Part shown: one piece after another, positions 1-7,550 of the stretch | How the letters are laid out: the number at the start of each line of letters is the position of its first letter | Numbering within the stretch: the stretch's first letter is position 1 | Source of the DNA: CAZQKE01 sp964593865 | Lineage (GTDB): Bacteria; Chloroflexota; Anaerolineae; JAAYZQ01 | DNA length: 36,603 nt | Assembly: GCA_964593865.1 (NCBI GenBank) | Contig: CAZQKE010000045.1 | Span: forward strand, 1-36,603 | Direction: 5' to 3' | Notes under the pieces: model-generated | What the model was told of the DNA's origin: nothing | Database searches by the model: none | Seen by the model: the letters and a program-made list of their open reading frames with translations, nothing else | Position numbers and translations under genes: made by a program

Positions 1-183
1 CACCTGGACGCCGACCCGGTCAAAGTAGCCGTTCTGCTCGGCGACGTGGAAGGGCAGCACGTCTACGATGGGCAGCAAGGCCATCTTGAGCGGCTCCGGC
101 TCCGGCGGGCCGCCGCAGCCGCCCAGGATGGCGGCGACCAATGCCGGCAGGATCATAAAGGTCCACAATCGGCCACTACGCAT
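1..183 (-). CDS. ABC transporter substrate-binding lipoprotein, N-terminal part (cut by window edge)
   Basis: Reading from the minus-strand ATG at 183, the frame stays open to the window edge and gives 61 residues. It begins with a short basic n-region (MRSGR) and a hydrophobic stretch, then a lipobox LGGC around residues 27-30, so it should be a lipid-anchored exported protein. After the cysteine comes a Pro/Glu spacer and then LKMALLPIVDVLPFHVAEQN, which resembles the first strand and helix of NMT1/SsuA-type periplasmic binding proteins that present small organic ligands to an ABC permease. A GGAGGAG ribosome binding site lies just upstream of the start. The ligand cannot be judged from this fragment. 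It is separated from the surface-protein gene upstream by a transcription terminator, so it is probably transcribed on its own. Confidence 0.7.
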   Translation of the reverse strand, partial: MRSGRLWTFMILPALVAAILGGCGGPPEPEPLKMALLPIVDVLPFHVAEQNGYFDRVGVQV

Positions 184-273
184 TGTTTGTCTCCTCCCCG
201 GTGGGATCTGTCAGGGGGTATACTTTATCACAGAAGCGGCTCGGCGGCAAACTGCGCCGGGCGAAGGGGCAAG

Positions 274-305
274 AAAAAGCCTCCCCTCCGGTATCGGAGG
301 GGAGG
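274..305 (-). terminator. Rho-independent terminator after the Cys-rich surface protein gene
   Basis: A perfect 11-bp stem (CCTCCCCTCCG at 280-290 pairing with 295-305, GTAT loop) is followed on the minus strand by a run of five T (274-278). It lies about 57 bases past the stop of the minus-strand gene ending at 362 and closes that transcript. Confidence 0.9.
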
Positions 306-361
306 AGGGGAAACGTAAGCGCAAGGGATCGCCTCACCCCCCGCGCCGAAACCCCAAACTT

Positions 362-895
362 TTAGGGCATCGTCCGGCGTTTGATCACAAGACCGGCCCC
401 CACCAGGCCCACACCCAGCACGGCCAATCCGCCGACGACGAAGGGGATCGGCAGGGCAACGCCGGTGTTCGGAGGCAGCCCAGGGGTCCAGTCCTGGGTC
501 ATGGTGCAGCCACCTGTCCCATCCAAACGGTAAATGCGATACATCCAATCGCCGTTGGGGTTGGTGGCACAGTTGCAGCACATGGCATACAAGGTATCGC
601 CCGGCGCAGCAGGCAGATACTGGCACACCTCCTGTTGAATGTCAATGTCACACCGGCTGCTTGTGCAATCGGTGCATTCGGGGTGTTTGAGGATGATGGG
701 CCGGCAACCGGTGGCAGGTCGGTTGAAATGTTCCACGGAGCGGTTGATGACCACGTAGTAGGGGGGTGTTTGGTCTGCACAGTTGGCCGCCGCCACCGGG
801 TCATCGGGGCAAGGACCGCCGTCCGCCCATGCCGCCGGGGACGGCAGGACCAGCAGCACAGAGATCAGCAGTATCGTCCGCAGCATAAAACGCAT
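362..895 (-). CDS. Secreted Cys-rich protein with C-terminal LPPNTG-like anchor (paralog A)
   Basis: This 177-residue protein has an N-terminal signal peptide (hydrophobic residues about 4-22, likely cleavage after AWA). An ectodomain with 11 cysteines follows, including a MCCNCATNP motif near residues 104-112. The tail has the order LPPNTG, about 22 hydrophobic residues, KRR, which is the layout of a cell-surface sorting signal, although LPPNTG has one more residue than the classic LPxTG. Start: ATG at 895 with GGGAGGT upstream; a second ATG three codons in is possible. The next gene upstream (995-1555) is a clear paralog with the same cysteine spacing and the same tail, so this is a tandem duplication. 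I do not recognise the ectodomain. The many cysteines suggest a disulfide-stabilised fold or metal binding, which is inference only. Confidence 0.8.
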   Translation of the reverse strand: MRFMLRTILLISVLLVLPSPAAWADGGPCPDDPVAAANCADQTPPYYVVINRSVEHFNRPATGCRPIILKHPECTDCTSSRCDIDIQQEVCQYLPAAPGDTLYAMCCNCATNPNGDWMYRIYRLDGTGGCTMTQDWTPGLPPNTGVALPIPFVVGGLAVLGVGLVGAGLVIKRRTMP

Positions 896-994
896 CGTTC
901 CACCTCCCAGGATGAGCCTCAGGCCCGGTTCGCGCTGCCACCACGCAGCCAGGACGGCCTCTGCGGCGGGCGACGAACAAGGCCCCGGACCGGG

Positions 995-1555
995 TTACGC
1001 CTTCCGGGTGCGGCGGCGGACCAGCACCCCGGCCCCCACCAAGCCCACCCCCAGGACGGCCAACCCGCCGACGATCAGGGGAGCGGGTAGGTCTACCCCT
1101 GTGCCGGGCGGTAGACCTCGTTGCCATTCGGTGGGACCGGTGCAGCTGTTGCCATCAAAGGTCCATGTGCGGTACACCCAATCACCGTCGGGGTTGGTAG
1201 CGCAGTTGCAGCACATCTCAATCACGTCACCTGCGGGCGCGCCCCGCGTGCGCAACACCGTCTGACATACTTCGGCATTGACATCAATGCCGCCGCAATT
1301 GGGATCGGCTGTGTTGGTGCAATCCTTGCAGTCGGGATGTTTGAGGATGAAGGGCTGGCAACCGGTTCCCGGTCGGTCCCAAAGGTGCTCTTCGCTGCGG
1401 TTGGTCACGACAAAGTAAGGCGGCGCGTTCTTGTTGCAATTCTGCGAAGCGACGGGATCGTCAGGACATGGGCCGCTGCCGGCCCAAGCCCCCAGGGGGA
1501 CCAGCAAGGCGACCAGGATGAGACTTAGAGCGATCAGGCGAATTGTTCGGCGCAT
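995..1555 (-). CDS. Secreted Cys-rich protein with C-terminal LPPGTG-like anchor (paralog B)
   Basis: The protein has 186 residues: a signal peptide (about 1-26, ending GAWA), an ectodomain starting GSGPCPDDPVA, 11 cysteines in the same order as paralog A, and the tail LPPGTG, a hydrophobic segment, RRRTRKA. It shares with paralog A the blocks GPCPDDPVA, PPY-VV-NRS-EH, KHP-C-DCT, MCCNCATNP-GDW and VGGLAVLGVGLVGAG. Start: ATG at 1555 with AAGGAGG 8 bases upstream. It lies 99 bases before paralog A and 126 bases after the TPR membrane protein gene, all on the minus strand, so the three may be co-transcribed. The function of the conserved ectodomain is unknown. The conservation of all cysteines argues that both copies are functional. 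Confidence 0.8.
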   Translation of the reverse strand: MRRTIRLIALSLILVALLVPLGAWAGSGPCPDDPVASQNCNKNAPPYFVVTNRSEEHLWDRPGTGCQPFILKHPDCKDCTNTADPNCGGIDVNAEVCQTVLRTRGAPAGDVIEMCCNCATNPDGDWVYRTWTFDGNSCTGPTEWQRGLPPGTGVDLPAPLIVGGLAVLGVGLVGAGVLVRRRTRKA

Positions 1556-1681
1556 CAGAATACCTCCTTGTGCTTGTGGAGACCGCCTTCAAAGGGCGGC
1601 CCAACGGAAAAGGATCTAGCATCGGATACCGCGATGGGCAAAAATTTTCGGCAAGCAACACCTCCTTTCTCGGCCCGAAGG

Positions 1682-2995
1682 TCATTCCTGTCCGTACAGT
1701 TCATTCAAATAGCGGCGGATGCGCTTGCGCGTCGTCCGATCCCGGGCCGTGGCCAATGCTTCCTCAAAGGCCGCAATGGCCTCATCCCGTCGGCCGAGCG
1801 ATTTGTACGCAAGCCCCAGGAAAAAGTGGGCCTGGCTCTGACCCTCGTCCAGGGCAACGGCCTGCTGCAGGTCCGCCAGGGCTTCCTGGGGATGCCGTTC
1901 TGCCAGGGCGACCGCCCCCAGGATGACGTACGCCGCCGCCAACGAATCGTCACGGCGCAGGGCCTCGCGGGCTGCTTCTGCGGCTTGATCTAACTCACCG
2001 GTCTGATAGTAGGCCACGGCCAGGCCGACCAGCGCATCGGCGCGGGGGCCACCCAGGGCCAGAGCCGAACGGTAATGGGCAATGGCAGCCCGGTAATCTT
2101 CCAACGTCTGCAAGCAAAGGCCCAGGTTGTACTCCGTCACCGCGATTCCCGGCTCCAAAGCCAGGGCTTTTTCAAAGACGGTGATCGCCTTGCGGCAATC
2201 TCCTTGCGCGGCGTAGATGAGGCCCAGGTTGTTGTACGCTTCCGGCAGATCGGGTGCAAGGGCCAGGGCTGCCTCAAAGTGCGCTTGGGCAGCGGCCAAA
2301 TCCCCTTGCTCAAAGGCGATCATTCCCAACGCCAGCCGCGGGTTGGGGTCTGACCGGTTGAGGTTGGCAGCCACCTGCCAAGATCGCACGGCACAGGCCA
2401 TGCGGCCCCGGGCTTCGCACCATTGGCCCAACCCCATCGGCAACAGGGCCAGCGATTGCCGCGAGGTCGGCACGCCGAGGGCGATGACCAGGAGCAGCAA
2501 CGCCATCAAGGCCGCCCCGCTCACCTTGACCAGCCGCCACAACTGCTGCGACCGGCGTTCAACCCGCCGAGCAGCATGGAGGGCCAACAGATCACTCCGC
2601 CGCAGGCAACGGATCTGACAACGGGTCAGGGCTTGCAGCGTAGCGCGACTGGGTTGCCCCGCGGTCAGCATCCTCTCGCCAAAGATGCTGCCCGGCAGCA
2701 AGATCATGGACGGGCGCGAACTCCCTCGTTCCTCCAAGTGGACGGCCACCTGGCCCTGGACGACCAAGCCCAGGCAGTCGGCACGGACGCCTTGAGGGAC
2801 GATGATCTCGCCGGGGGCATAGGTGCGCGGCTTCATCTGCCCGGCAAGGCGGGAGCAATCGGCTTCGCTGAGGCCCCAGGGGGCCACCAATCGGGCCAAC
2901 TGCTGGCGAACCAGATGGTGGGCTTCGGCGGGGCTAAGACGATTATCAAACCTGGATTCGCCGGTCAGGGCCGGTATTGCCTTTTCTTCTGCCAT
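1682..2995 (-). CDS. Cyclic-nucleotide-binding-like domain / transmembrane / TPR protein
   Basis: The 437-residue protein has three parts. Residues about 40-140 resemble a cNMP-binding (CRP-type) beta barrel; the phosphate-binding cassette appears as FGERMLTAGQPSRAT with the expected Arg at about 117. Residues about 157-175 form a single transmembrane helix. Residues about 190-430 are a TPR array, with repeats such as AYNNLGLIYAAQGDCRKAI and AHFFLGLAYKSLGRRDEAI. With no DNA-binding domain, it probably senses a nucleotide or a related cue inside the cell and passes it to TPR-bound partners, possibly on the other side of the membrane; this is inference. The frame is open far upstream, but the ATG at 2995 is chosen because a good promoter lies at 3081-3109 and any longer start would overlap the divergent rnd gene. 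GGAG precedes this ATG by about 9 bases. Confidence 0.75.
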   Translation of the reverse strand: MAEEKAIPALTGESRFDNRLSPAEAHHLVRQQLARLVAPWGLSEADCSRLAGQMKPRTYAPGEIIVPQGVRADCLGLVVQGQVAVHLEERGSSRPSMILLPGSIFGERMLTAGQPSRATLQALTRCQIRCLRRSDLLALHAARRVERRSQQLWRLVKVSGAALMALLLLVIALGVPTSRQSLALLPMGLGQWCEARGRMACAVRSWQVAANLNRSDPNPRLALGMIAFEQGDLAAAQAHFEAALALAPDLPEAYNNLGLIYAAQGDCRKAITVFEKALALEPGIAVTEYNLGLCLQTLEDYRAAIAHYRSALALGGPRADALVGLAVAYYQTGELDQAAEAAREALRRDDSLAAAYVILGAVALAERHPQEALADLQQAVALDEGQSQAHFFLGLAYKSLGRRDEAIAAFEEALATARDRTTRKRIRRYLNELYGQE

Positions 2996-3080
2996 CCTTT
3001 CGCTCCGGGGCGGGTTCCAATGCTTCCACGCGGGGTTGACGGAAGCCCGACCATAGATCTCCGACCCTGTCGCCGAGCCT

Positions 3081-3109
3081 AGTTTACCATATTCCGAGCA
3101 AGATGTCAA
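3081..3109 (-). promoter_or_regulatory. Sigma-70 type promoter for the cNMP/TPR gene
   Basis: Read on the minus strand: TTGACA (3109-3104), a 17-base spacer, then TAAACT (3086-3081). The predicted transcript start near 3074 leaves a leader of about 80 bases before the ATG at 2995, and rules out the longer upstream start. Confidence 0.75.
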
Positions 3110-3155
3110 CCGGCCCCGATCCGCCCAACGAACGACCTCTGCCATGTCCCCCGAT

Positions 3156-3184
3156 TTCCCAAAATCCTCATTTCCTGGTACAAT
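3156..3184 (+). promoter_or_regulatory. Promoter of the RNase D gene, giving a nearly leaderless transcript
   Basis: TTCCCA (3156-3161), 17 bases, TACAAT (3179-3184). Only nine bases separate the -10 box from the ATG at 3194, so transcription should begin within 0-4 bases of the start codon. No Shine-Dalgarno sequence is present there. Confidence 0.55.
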
Positions 3185-3193
3185 TCGTTCACC

Positions 3194-4360
3194 ATGGACG
3201 ACCAAGACAAACTGCCACCGCCCGTCTGGGTGGATACGGCGGCGGGCCTGCGGGCCATGCTCGCCCACCTGCGGGGCCAACCGGCCCTGGCCGTGGACAC
3301 CGAATCGAACAGCCTCTACGCCTATCGGGAACAGGTCTGCCTGATCCAGGTCTCCGTGCCGGGGACCGACTATTTGGTGGACCCGCTGGCTCTGGACGAT
3401 CTTTCGGACCTGGGGCCGCTGCTGGCCGATCCGGGCGTGTGCAAGGTCTTTCATGGAGCCGAATACGACCTGAGCGTATTACACCGCGATTTTGGGTTCA
3501 CCGTTGCCAACCTCTTCGACACCATGTGGGCCAGCCGCATCCTGGGCTGGCCTTCCCACGGTTTGGCCGCACTACTCAAAGAGCATTTCGGCGTCCACCT
3601 CAACAAAAAATATCAGAGGGCCAACTGGGGCATCCGCCCCTTGCCTCCCGCCCAACTGGATTACGCCCGGCTGGACACCCACTACCTGTTGCCCCTCCAC
3701 GACATCCAAGCCGCAGAGTTGGAGGCGACGGGGCGCTGGCCCCAAGCCCTCCACCGTTTCCGGAAACTGACCGACATCCGCTGGGAGGAAAAGGGGTTCG
3801 ATCCCAACGGCTTCTGGCGCATGGCCGGTGTCCGTGACCTGGACGCCGTAGGCCGTGGCGTGCTCCGTGAACTGTACCTCTACCGCGATCAACGTGCCCG
3901 CGCCCGCAACCGACCGCCCTTCAAAATTTTCTCCAACGGCCTCCTTCTGGCCCTCAGTGCACATCGGCCCCGGACCATGAACGAACTCCGCCGCGTCCCC
4001 GGCGTCTCGCGCTACATCGCCGGGCGGTACGGGTGGGGCCTGCTGGCAGCCATCCGCCGGGGGATGAAGCATCCCCTGGCCTGGGAGGATCGCCCGACGA
4101 CCAACCACCACACAACGGGACGCCCTAACGGACGGCCCTCGGCGGCCTGTCAATCGCGGTTTGATGCGTTGCGGGCCTGGCGCAACGCCGCCGCCCGCTC
4201 CAAAGGCGTCGAGCCGGACATCATCTTGACCAACCAGACCTTATGGGCCATCGCCCACCGCAATCCGCGCTGCCGCGCCGATCTGACCGCCGACGGCCTA
4301 TTGGCTCCCTGGCAGGCCGACGAATTCGGGGAGGAGATCTTGCAGGTGTTGGCCGAATAG
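3194..4360 (+). CDS. rnd: RNase D-like 3'-5' exoribonuclease with HRDC domain
   Basis: This 388-residue protein has a DEDDy exonuclease domain (about 10-175) and one or two HRDC domains (about 210-290 and the C-terminus). The catalytic acidic residues are visible: D35 and E37 in AVDTES, D92 in FHGAEYDL, and Y157/D161 in DYARLDTHYL, which are the Exo I, II and III motifs of RNase D. The family trims 3' ends of tRNA and other stable RNA precursors with two metal ions. The length fits bacterial RNase D (about 370-390). The ATG at 3194 follows a -10 box by nine bases with no ribosome binding site, so translation may be leaderless. It is divergent from the cNMP/TPR gene and begins a run of plus-strand genes reaching 9149. 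Confidence 0.9.
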   Translation: MDDQDKLPPPVWVDTAAGLRAMLAHLRGQPALAVDTESNSLYAYREQVCLIQVSVPGTDYLVDPLALDDLSDLGPLLADPGVCKVFHGAEYDLSVLHRDFGFTVANLFDTMWASRILGWPSHGLAALLKEHFGVHLNKKYQRANWGIRPLPPAQLDYARLDTHYLLPLHDIQAAELEATGRWPQALHRFRKLTDIRWEEKGFDPNGFWRMAGVRDLDAVGRGVLRELYLYRDQRARARNRPPFKIFSNGLLLALSAHRPRTMNELRRVPGVSRYIAGRYGWGLLAAIRRGMKHPLAWEDRPTTNHHTTGRPNGRPSAACQSRFDALRAWRNAAARSKGVEPDIILTNQTLWAIAHRNPRCRADLTADGLLAPWQADEFGEEILQVLAE

Positions 4361-4474
4361 CAGGTGCTCACGCCGACGGACACCCCAAAAGGCGACGGAC
4401 GAGATCGCGCGTGCGGCCGTCAGCAGGACGGCGGGGGGTTCGGACTTGGCGTCTCCGACGATCTGGAGGATAGC

Positions 4475-4861
4475 ATGACCGCGGTACTGCAATGCCCCAA
4501 TTGTGGTGCGATCTTGGAAGAATCGGATCTGTTCTGCGGCGAATGCGGCACGCCCAACCCCTTTGCCGCCGAGGGCGCGGACCAGACCCTCCCGCCTCCG
4601 CCTTCCCCACCGGCTGCCGAACCCGGCCCCCGCAAGGATGGGAGCTGGCGGGCGGTCTGGATCACCTTGATCATACTGGGTATCGCCATCTGCATAGTGG
4701 GGTTTCTCGCCTTTGTCGTCTTTGGCAGTCTCCCCAGCGAGACATGGACCACCCGCGAAAACTGGACCTATGCGGCCCTCTGCTGTTTGCTGCCCATCGG
4801 CGGGATGGGAGCCATCATCCTCGCCCTGGGCCTGATCATCCGCATCATCCGGAGGCGTTGA
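4475..4861 (+). CDS. Double zinc-ribbon membrane protein
   Basis: The 128-residue protein starts with a zinc ribbon (CPNCGAILEESDLFCGECG, cysteines at 7, 10, 21 and 24). A Pro-rich linker (about 38-52) follows, then two hydrophobic segments (about 59-84 and 98-124) and a basic end (RIIRRR). The ribbon is the small zinc-stabilised type found at the N-terminus of many bacterial membrane proteins and is expected to face the cytoplasm. The function is unknown. The ATG at 4475 is preceded by CTGGAGGATAGC, a strong ribosome binding site, and is preferred over earlier in-frame codons that would add an unstructured extension. The stop is followed three bases later by the GTG of the glycosyltransferase gene, so the two are probably translated from one message. 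Confidence 0.7.
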   Translation: MTAVLQCPNCGAILEESDLFCGECGTPNPFAAEGADQTLPPPPSPPAAEPGPRKDGSWRAVWITLIILGIAICIVGFLAFVVFGSLPSETWTTRENWTYAALCCLLPIGGMGAIILALGLIIRIIRRR

Positions 4862-4864
4862 CCT

Positions 4865-6169
4865 GTGACGATCCGCCGCGTTGCCATGATCAGCGTCCAT
4901 ACCTGCCCCCTGGCCACCCTGGGCGGCAAGGAAACGGGCGGCATGAACGTCTACGTCCGCGATCTCAGCCGCGAGCTGAGCAGAAGAGGCGTCGCCGTAG
5001 ACTGCTTCACCCGCTCCCAAAACCCCAACGTCCGGCGAATCGGCTACGGACTGGGCCGGAAGGGGCGGGTCATCCACCTGCCCGCCGGTCCCGAAGCCCC
5101 TTACGACAAGCACAAGCTGATCCACCACCTGCCCCAATTCGTCTCCGGCATCCTTGACTTTGTCCGGCGGGAAGGGCTGCGCTACGATGTCATCCACAGC
5201 CACTATTGGCTTTCCGGCCTGGTGGCCCGCGAGCTGCGACGGCGGGGAAGCGGGTTCGAGCATACCCCTATCGTCCACATGTTCCACACCCTGGGCCACC
5301 TGAAAAACCGCGTGGCCGCCGGTCCCCAGGAGCGAGAACCGGAGCAGCGCATCCGCGGCGAAGCGGAGGTGATGCAATTCGCCGACCGGCTGATCGCGGC
5401 CACTCCCCAGGAGCGGGCACAAATGGTCTGGCTTTACGGTGCAGAGCCGGACAAGATCTCCGTCGTGCCCTGCGGCGTGGACCTAAACCTCTTCCACCCC
5501 ATCCCCCAAGATGAGGCGAAACGGGTGCTGGGCTTGCCCCTGGATCGCTGCATCATCCTCTTTGTGGGGCGCATTGAGCCTCTCAAAGGCATAGACACCC
5601 TACTGCGGGCCATTGCCCTCCTGGCCCCGGAGATGCCGTGCTGGCGCGAGGAACTGGCCGTGGTCATCATCGGCGGCGCACCGGGGGCCGGTCTGGCCGC
5701 GACCAACGCCGAGATGGCCCGGCTGGAGCGGCTCCGCGCCGAACTGGGCCTCCAAGACCTGGTCACATTCCAGGGAGCGCAGGCCCAAGATACCCTGGTC
5801 TACTATTACTCGGCTGCCGAAATGGTGGTCGTCCCCTCCCACTACGAATCGTTCGGCATGGTAGCCCTGGAAGCGATGGCCTGCGGCGTGCCGGTTATCG
5901 CCTCCAATGTGGGGGGGTTGGCCTTTAGCGTTCAGGATGGCCGAACCGGTTACCTGGTCCCCAGCGGCGATGCTGCAGCAATGGCCGAACGCATCCGCCA
6001 ACTGCTCAAGGACCCCGACCTGCGTCGGCGGCTGGGTAAGCAAGCGATTGACCGGGCACGCCGCTACGGCTGGCCGACCATTGCCGATCAGATCGTCGCA
6101 ATCTATGAACAGGTACAACCTTCCGCCTGTCCCCAAAAGTGGAAACGGTGCGGAACCGAATCCTGCTAG
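4865..6169 (+). CDS. GT4-family glycosyltransferase (GT-B fold)
   Basis: The 434-residue protein shows the layout of a GT-B retaining glycosyltransferase. The N-terminal part has the acceptor-domain loop GGKETGGMNVYVRDLSREL; the C-terminal part has FVGRIEPLKGIDTLLRA and the EX7E motif region HYESFGMVALEAMACGVPVI, which binds the sugar-nucleotide donor. The N-terminus resembles the MshA/sucrose-phosphate-synthase branch, so a glucosyl or N-acetylglucosaminyl donor is possible, but the acceptor cannot be told from sequence alone. The start is a GTG at 4865 with GGAGG nine bases upstream, three bases after the preceding stop; an ATG seven codons later is the alternative. The propeller lipoprotein gene follows after 14 bases, consistent with an operon. 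Confidence 0.85.
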   Translation: MTIRRVAMISVHTCPLATLGGKETGGMNVYVRDLSRELSRRGVAVDCFTRSQNPNVRRIGYGLGRKGRVIHLPAGPEAPYDKHKLIHHLPQFVSGILDFVRREGLRYDVIHSHYWLSGLVARELRRRGSGFEHTPIVHMFHTLGHLKNRVAAGPQEREPEQRIRGEAEVMQFADRLIAATPQERAQMVWLYGAEPDKISVVPCGVDLNLFHPIPQDEAKRVLGLPLDRCIILFVGRIEPLKGIDTLLRAIALLAPEMPCWREELAVVIIGGAPGAGLAATNAEMARLERLRAELGLQDLVTFQGAQAQDTLVYYYSAAEMVVVPSHYESFGMVALEAMACGVPVIASNVGGLAFSVQDGRTGYLVPSGDAAAMAERIRQLLKDPDLRRRLGKQAIDRARRYGWPTIADQIVAIYEQVQPSACPQKWKRCGTESC

Positions 6170-6183
6170 AAAGGACAAAAGCC

Positions 6184-7362
6184 ATGAGATTACGCGGTTG
6201 GCTATTCATCGTAATCCTGTTGAGCATGATCGCGGTCGCCTGCGGAGGCGAACCGGAACCGACGGCGGTTTCCCGGAACACACCCGAACCGGTGGCGACC
6301 TTGCGTCCTACCTTTACGGCCACTGCGCCCGTCCGGCCCGGCGACACACCACGCCCGGCGACCGAAGCCCCTCCGACCGCCAAGCCGGAACCCGCCGTCA
6401 CCCTTTCCCCCTCGCCGACGCCGCCGGAGGAAACGCCCACACCGGCGGCCACACGTCCCCAGGGTGCACCGCCCAGGTTGAGCGGAACGCTCTTGTTCCC
6501 CATTTTTGACACCACCGCCCAAACCTACCACATCTACCGCATGGACCTGGCTACGGGCAAAATGGAGGTCTATATCAAAGAGGCCAGTCAGCCGGCGGTG
6601 ACGCTGACCGGCAACCGCATCGCCTGGCGGTCCTGGAAGGCCGATATGCGCGGCCTACTCTCCCGCCCGCTGGACGGTAAGGACATCTGGCGGATGATCT
6701 CCTTCACCGAGGCCGCCCGCCCCGACTGGTCACCCGACGGCCAACAGTTCGTCTTTCCCTCGCGGCAAGAGCCGGACCGCGAGAGCCGGTTGTATCTGTT
6801 CACCGGCATCGGAGATGAGCCGTTCATCGAGATTCGGCGGCATGGTTCCCCCATCATCGGTCGCACGCCGATCTTCACCCCCGACGGCCGCATCGTCTAC
6901 CAGGGCTGCATTGAGAACAAGTGCGGACTGTACGTGATGAATGTGGACGGAACCAACCCCCGCCAGCTCACCCAGGGCGTGGACGACACCACACCTGCCG
7001 TCTCGCCGGACGGTCGCCGCGTGGCTTATATGACCAAAGAGAGCGGCCACTGGCAGGTCGCCGTCGTCAACATGGACGGCAGCGGGCAACGCCGCTTGAC
7101 CGACGATTGGTACTGGAACGGCCTGCCGGTCTGGTCACCCGACGGTAAGCACATCATCTTTGTCTCGACGCGGGATGAAAACTGGCCGGATAACTTTGTC
7201 CTTTCCGAAAACACCCAATTCCGCCTGTGGGTCATGGACGCCGACGGGGGCAATCAGTGGCCGCTGCACGAACACACCTTCCGCCTGGACGGCGTTCCGG
7301 CGGGCGTCGCTCCCCATGAAGCCGGAGGGTGGATCGAAGAAAGGCTGGTCTGGTTGCCGTGA
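6184..7362 (+). CDS. TolB-like (PD40) beta-propeller lipoprotein
   Basis: The 392-residue protein has a signal peptide with the cysteine of a lipobox (IAVAC, residues about 16-20), then a Thr/Pro-rich spacer of about 90 residues and a propeller domain. Propeller blades show as PDWSPDGQQFVF, PIFTPDGRIVY, PAVSPDGRRVAY and PVWSPDGKHIIF, the PD40/WD40-like repeats of the TolB family. It should be anchored to the membrane outer face, with the spacer holding the propeller away from it. Propellers of this kind usually mediate protein binding; the partner is unknown. The start is the ATG at 6184, with GAAAGGA at about 6168-6174. An upstream GTG-type start would overlap the glycosyltransferase and precede the signal peptide with 15 charged residues, so it was rejected. 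Confidence 0.8.
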   Translation: MRLRGWLFIVILLSMIAVACGGEPEPTAVSRNTPEPVATLRPTFTATAPVRPGDTPRPATEAPPTAKPEPAVTLSPSPTPPEETPTPAATRPQGAPPRLSGTLLFPIFDTTAQTYHIYRMDLATGKMEVYIKEASQPAVTLTGNRIAWRSWKADMRGLLSRPLDGKDIWRMISFTEAARPDWSPDGQQFVFPSRQEPDRESRLYLFTGIGDEPFIEIRRHGSPIIGRTPIFTPDGRIVYQGCIENKCGLYVMNVDGTNPRQLTQGVDDTTPAVSPDGRRVAYMTKESGHWQVAVVNMDGSGQRRLTDDWYWNGLPVWSPDGKHIIFVSTRDENWPDNFVLSENTQFRLWVMDADGGNQWPLHEHTFRLDGVPAGVAPHEAGGWIEERLVWLP

Positions 7363-7431
7363 TGGCCGGGACGGAAATCGGCGTTTTGTCCCCACCACCC
7401 CCTAGATCACACAGACGGACGGCCGGGTTAC

Positions 7432-7486
7432 CCCTCACCCCTCTCACCCGGACCGCCTGCGGCGGCTCACGGGGAGGGGGTGAGGG
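7432..7486. repeat. Nested hairpin element in the 188-base gap after the propeller gene
   Basis: The outer arms CCCTCACCCC (7432-7441) and GGGGTGAGGG (7477-7486) are perfect complements. An inner hairpin CCGCC-TGC-GGCGG lies at 7453-7465. There is no T-run, so this is not a standard terminator. C-rich CCCTCACCCC palindromes of this type are often dispersed repeats in bacterial genomes; only one copy is visible here. Confidence 0.5.
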
Positions 7487-7550
7487 CAAAATACCGATCC
7501 CCATCTTCATCCGGCGCGCACCTTTCAAATAAAAAATCAGGAGTAACTTC

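Noticed and set aside
1461..1685. Small minus-strand frame after a strong GGAGG-like site at about 1660
   Set aside because: It overlaps the surface protein gene in another frame, has no recognisable pattern, and no promoter is clear. The site may be chance.
2996..3454. A longer N-terminus for the cNMP/TPR protein
   Set aside because: The extension would cross its own promoter at 3081-3109 and overlap rnd. The added residues look like non-coding translation.
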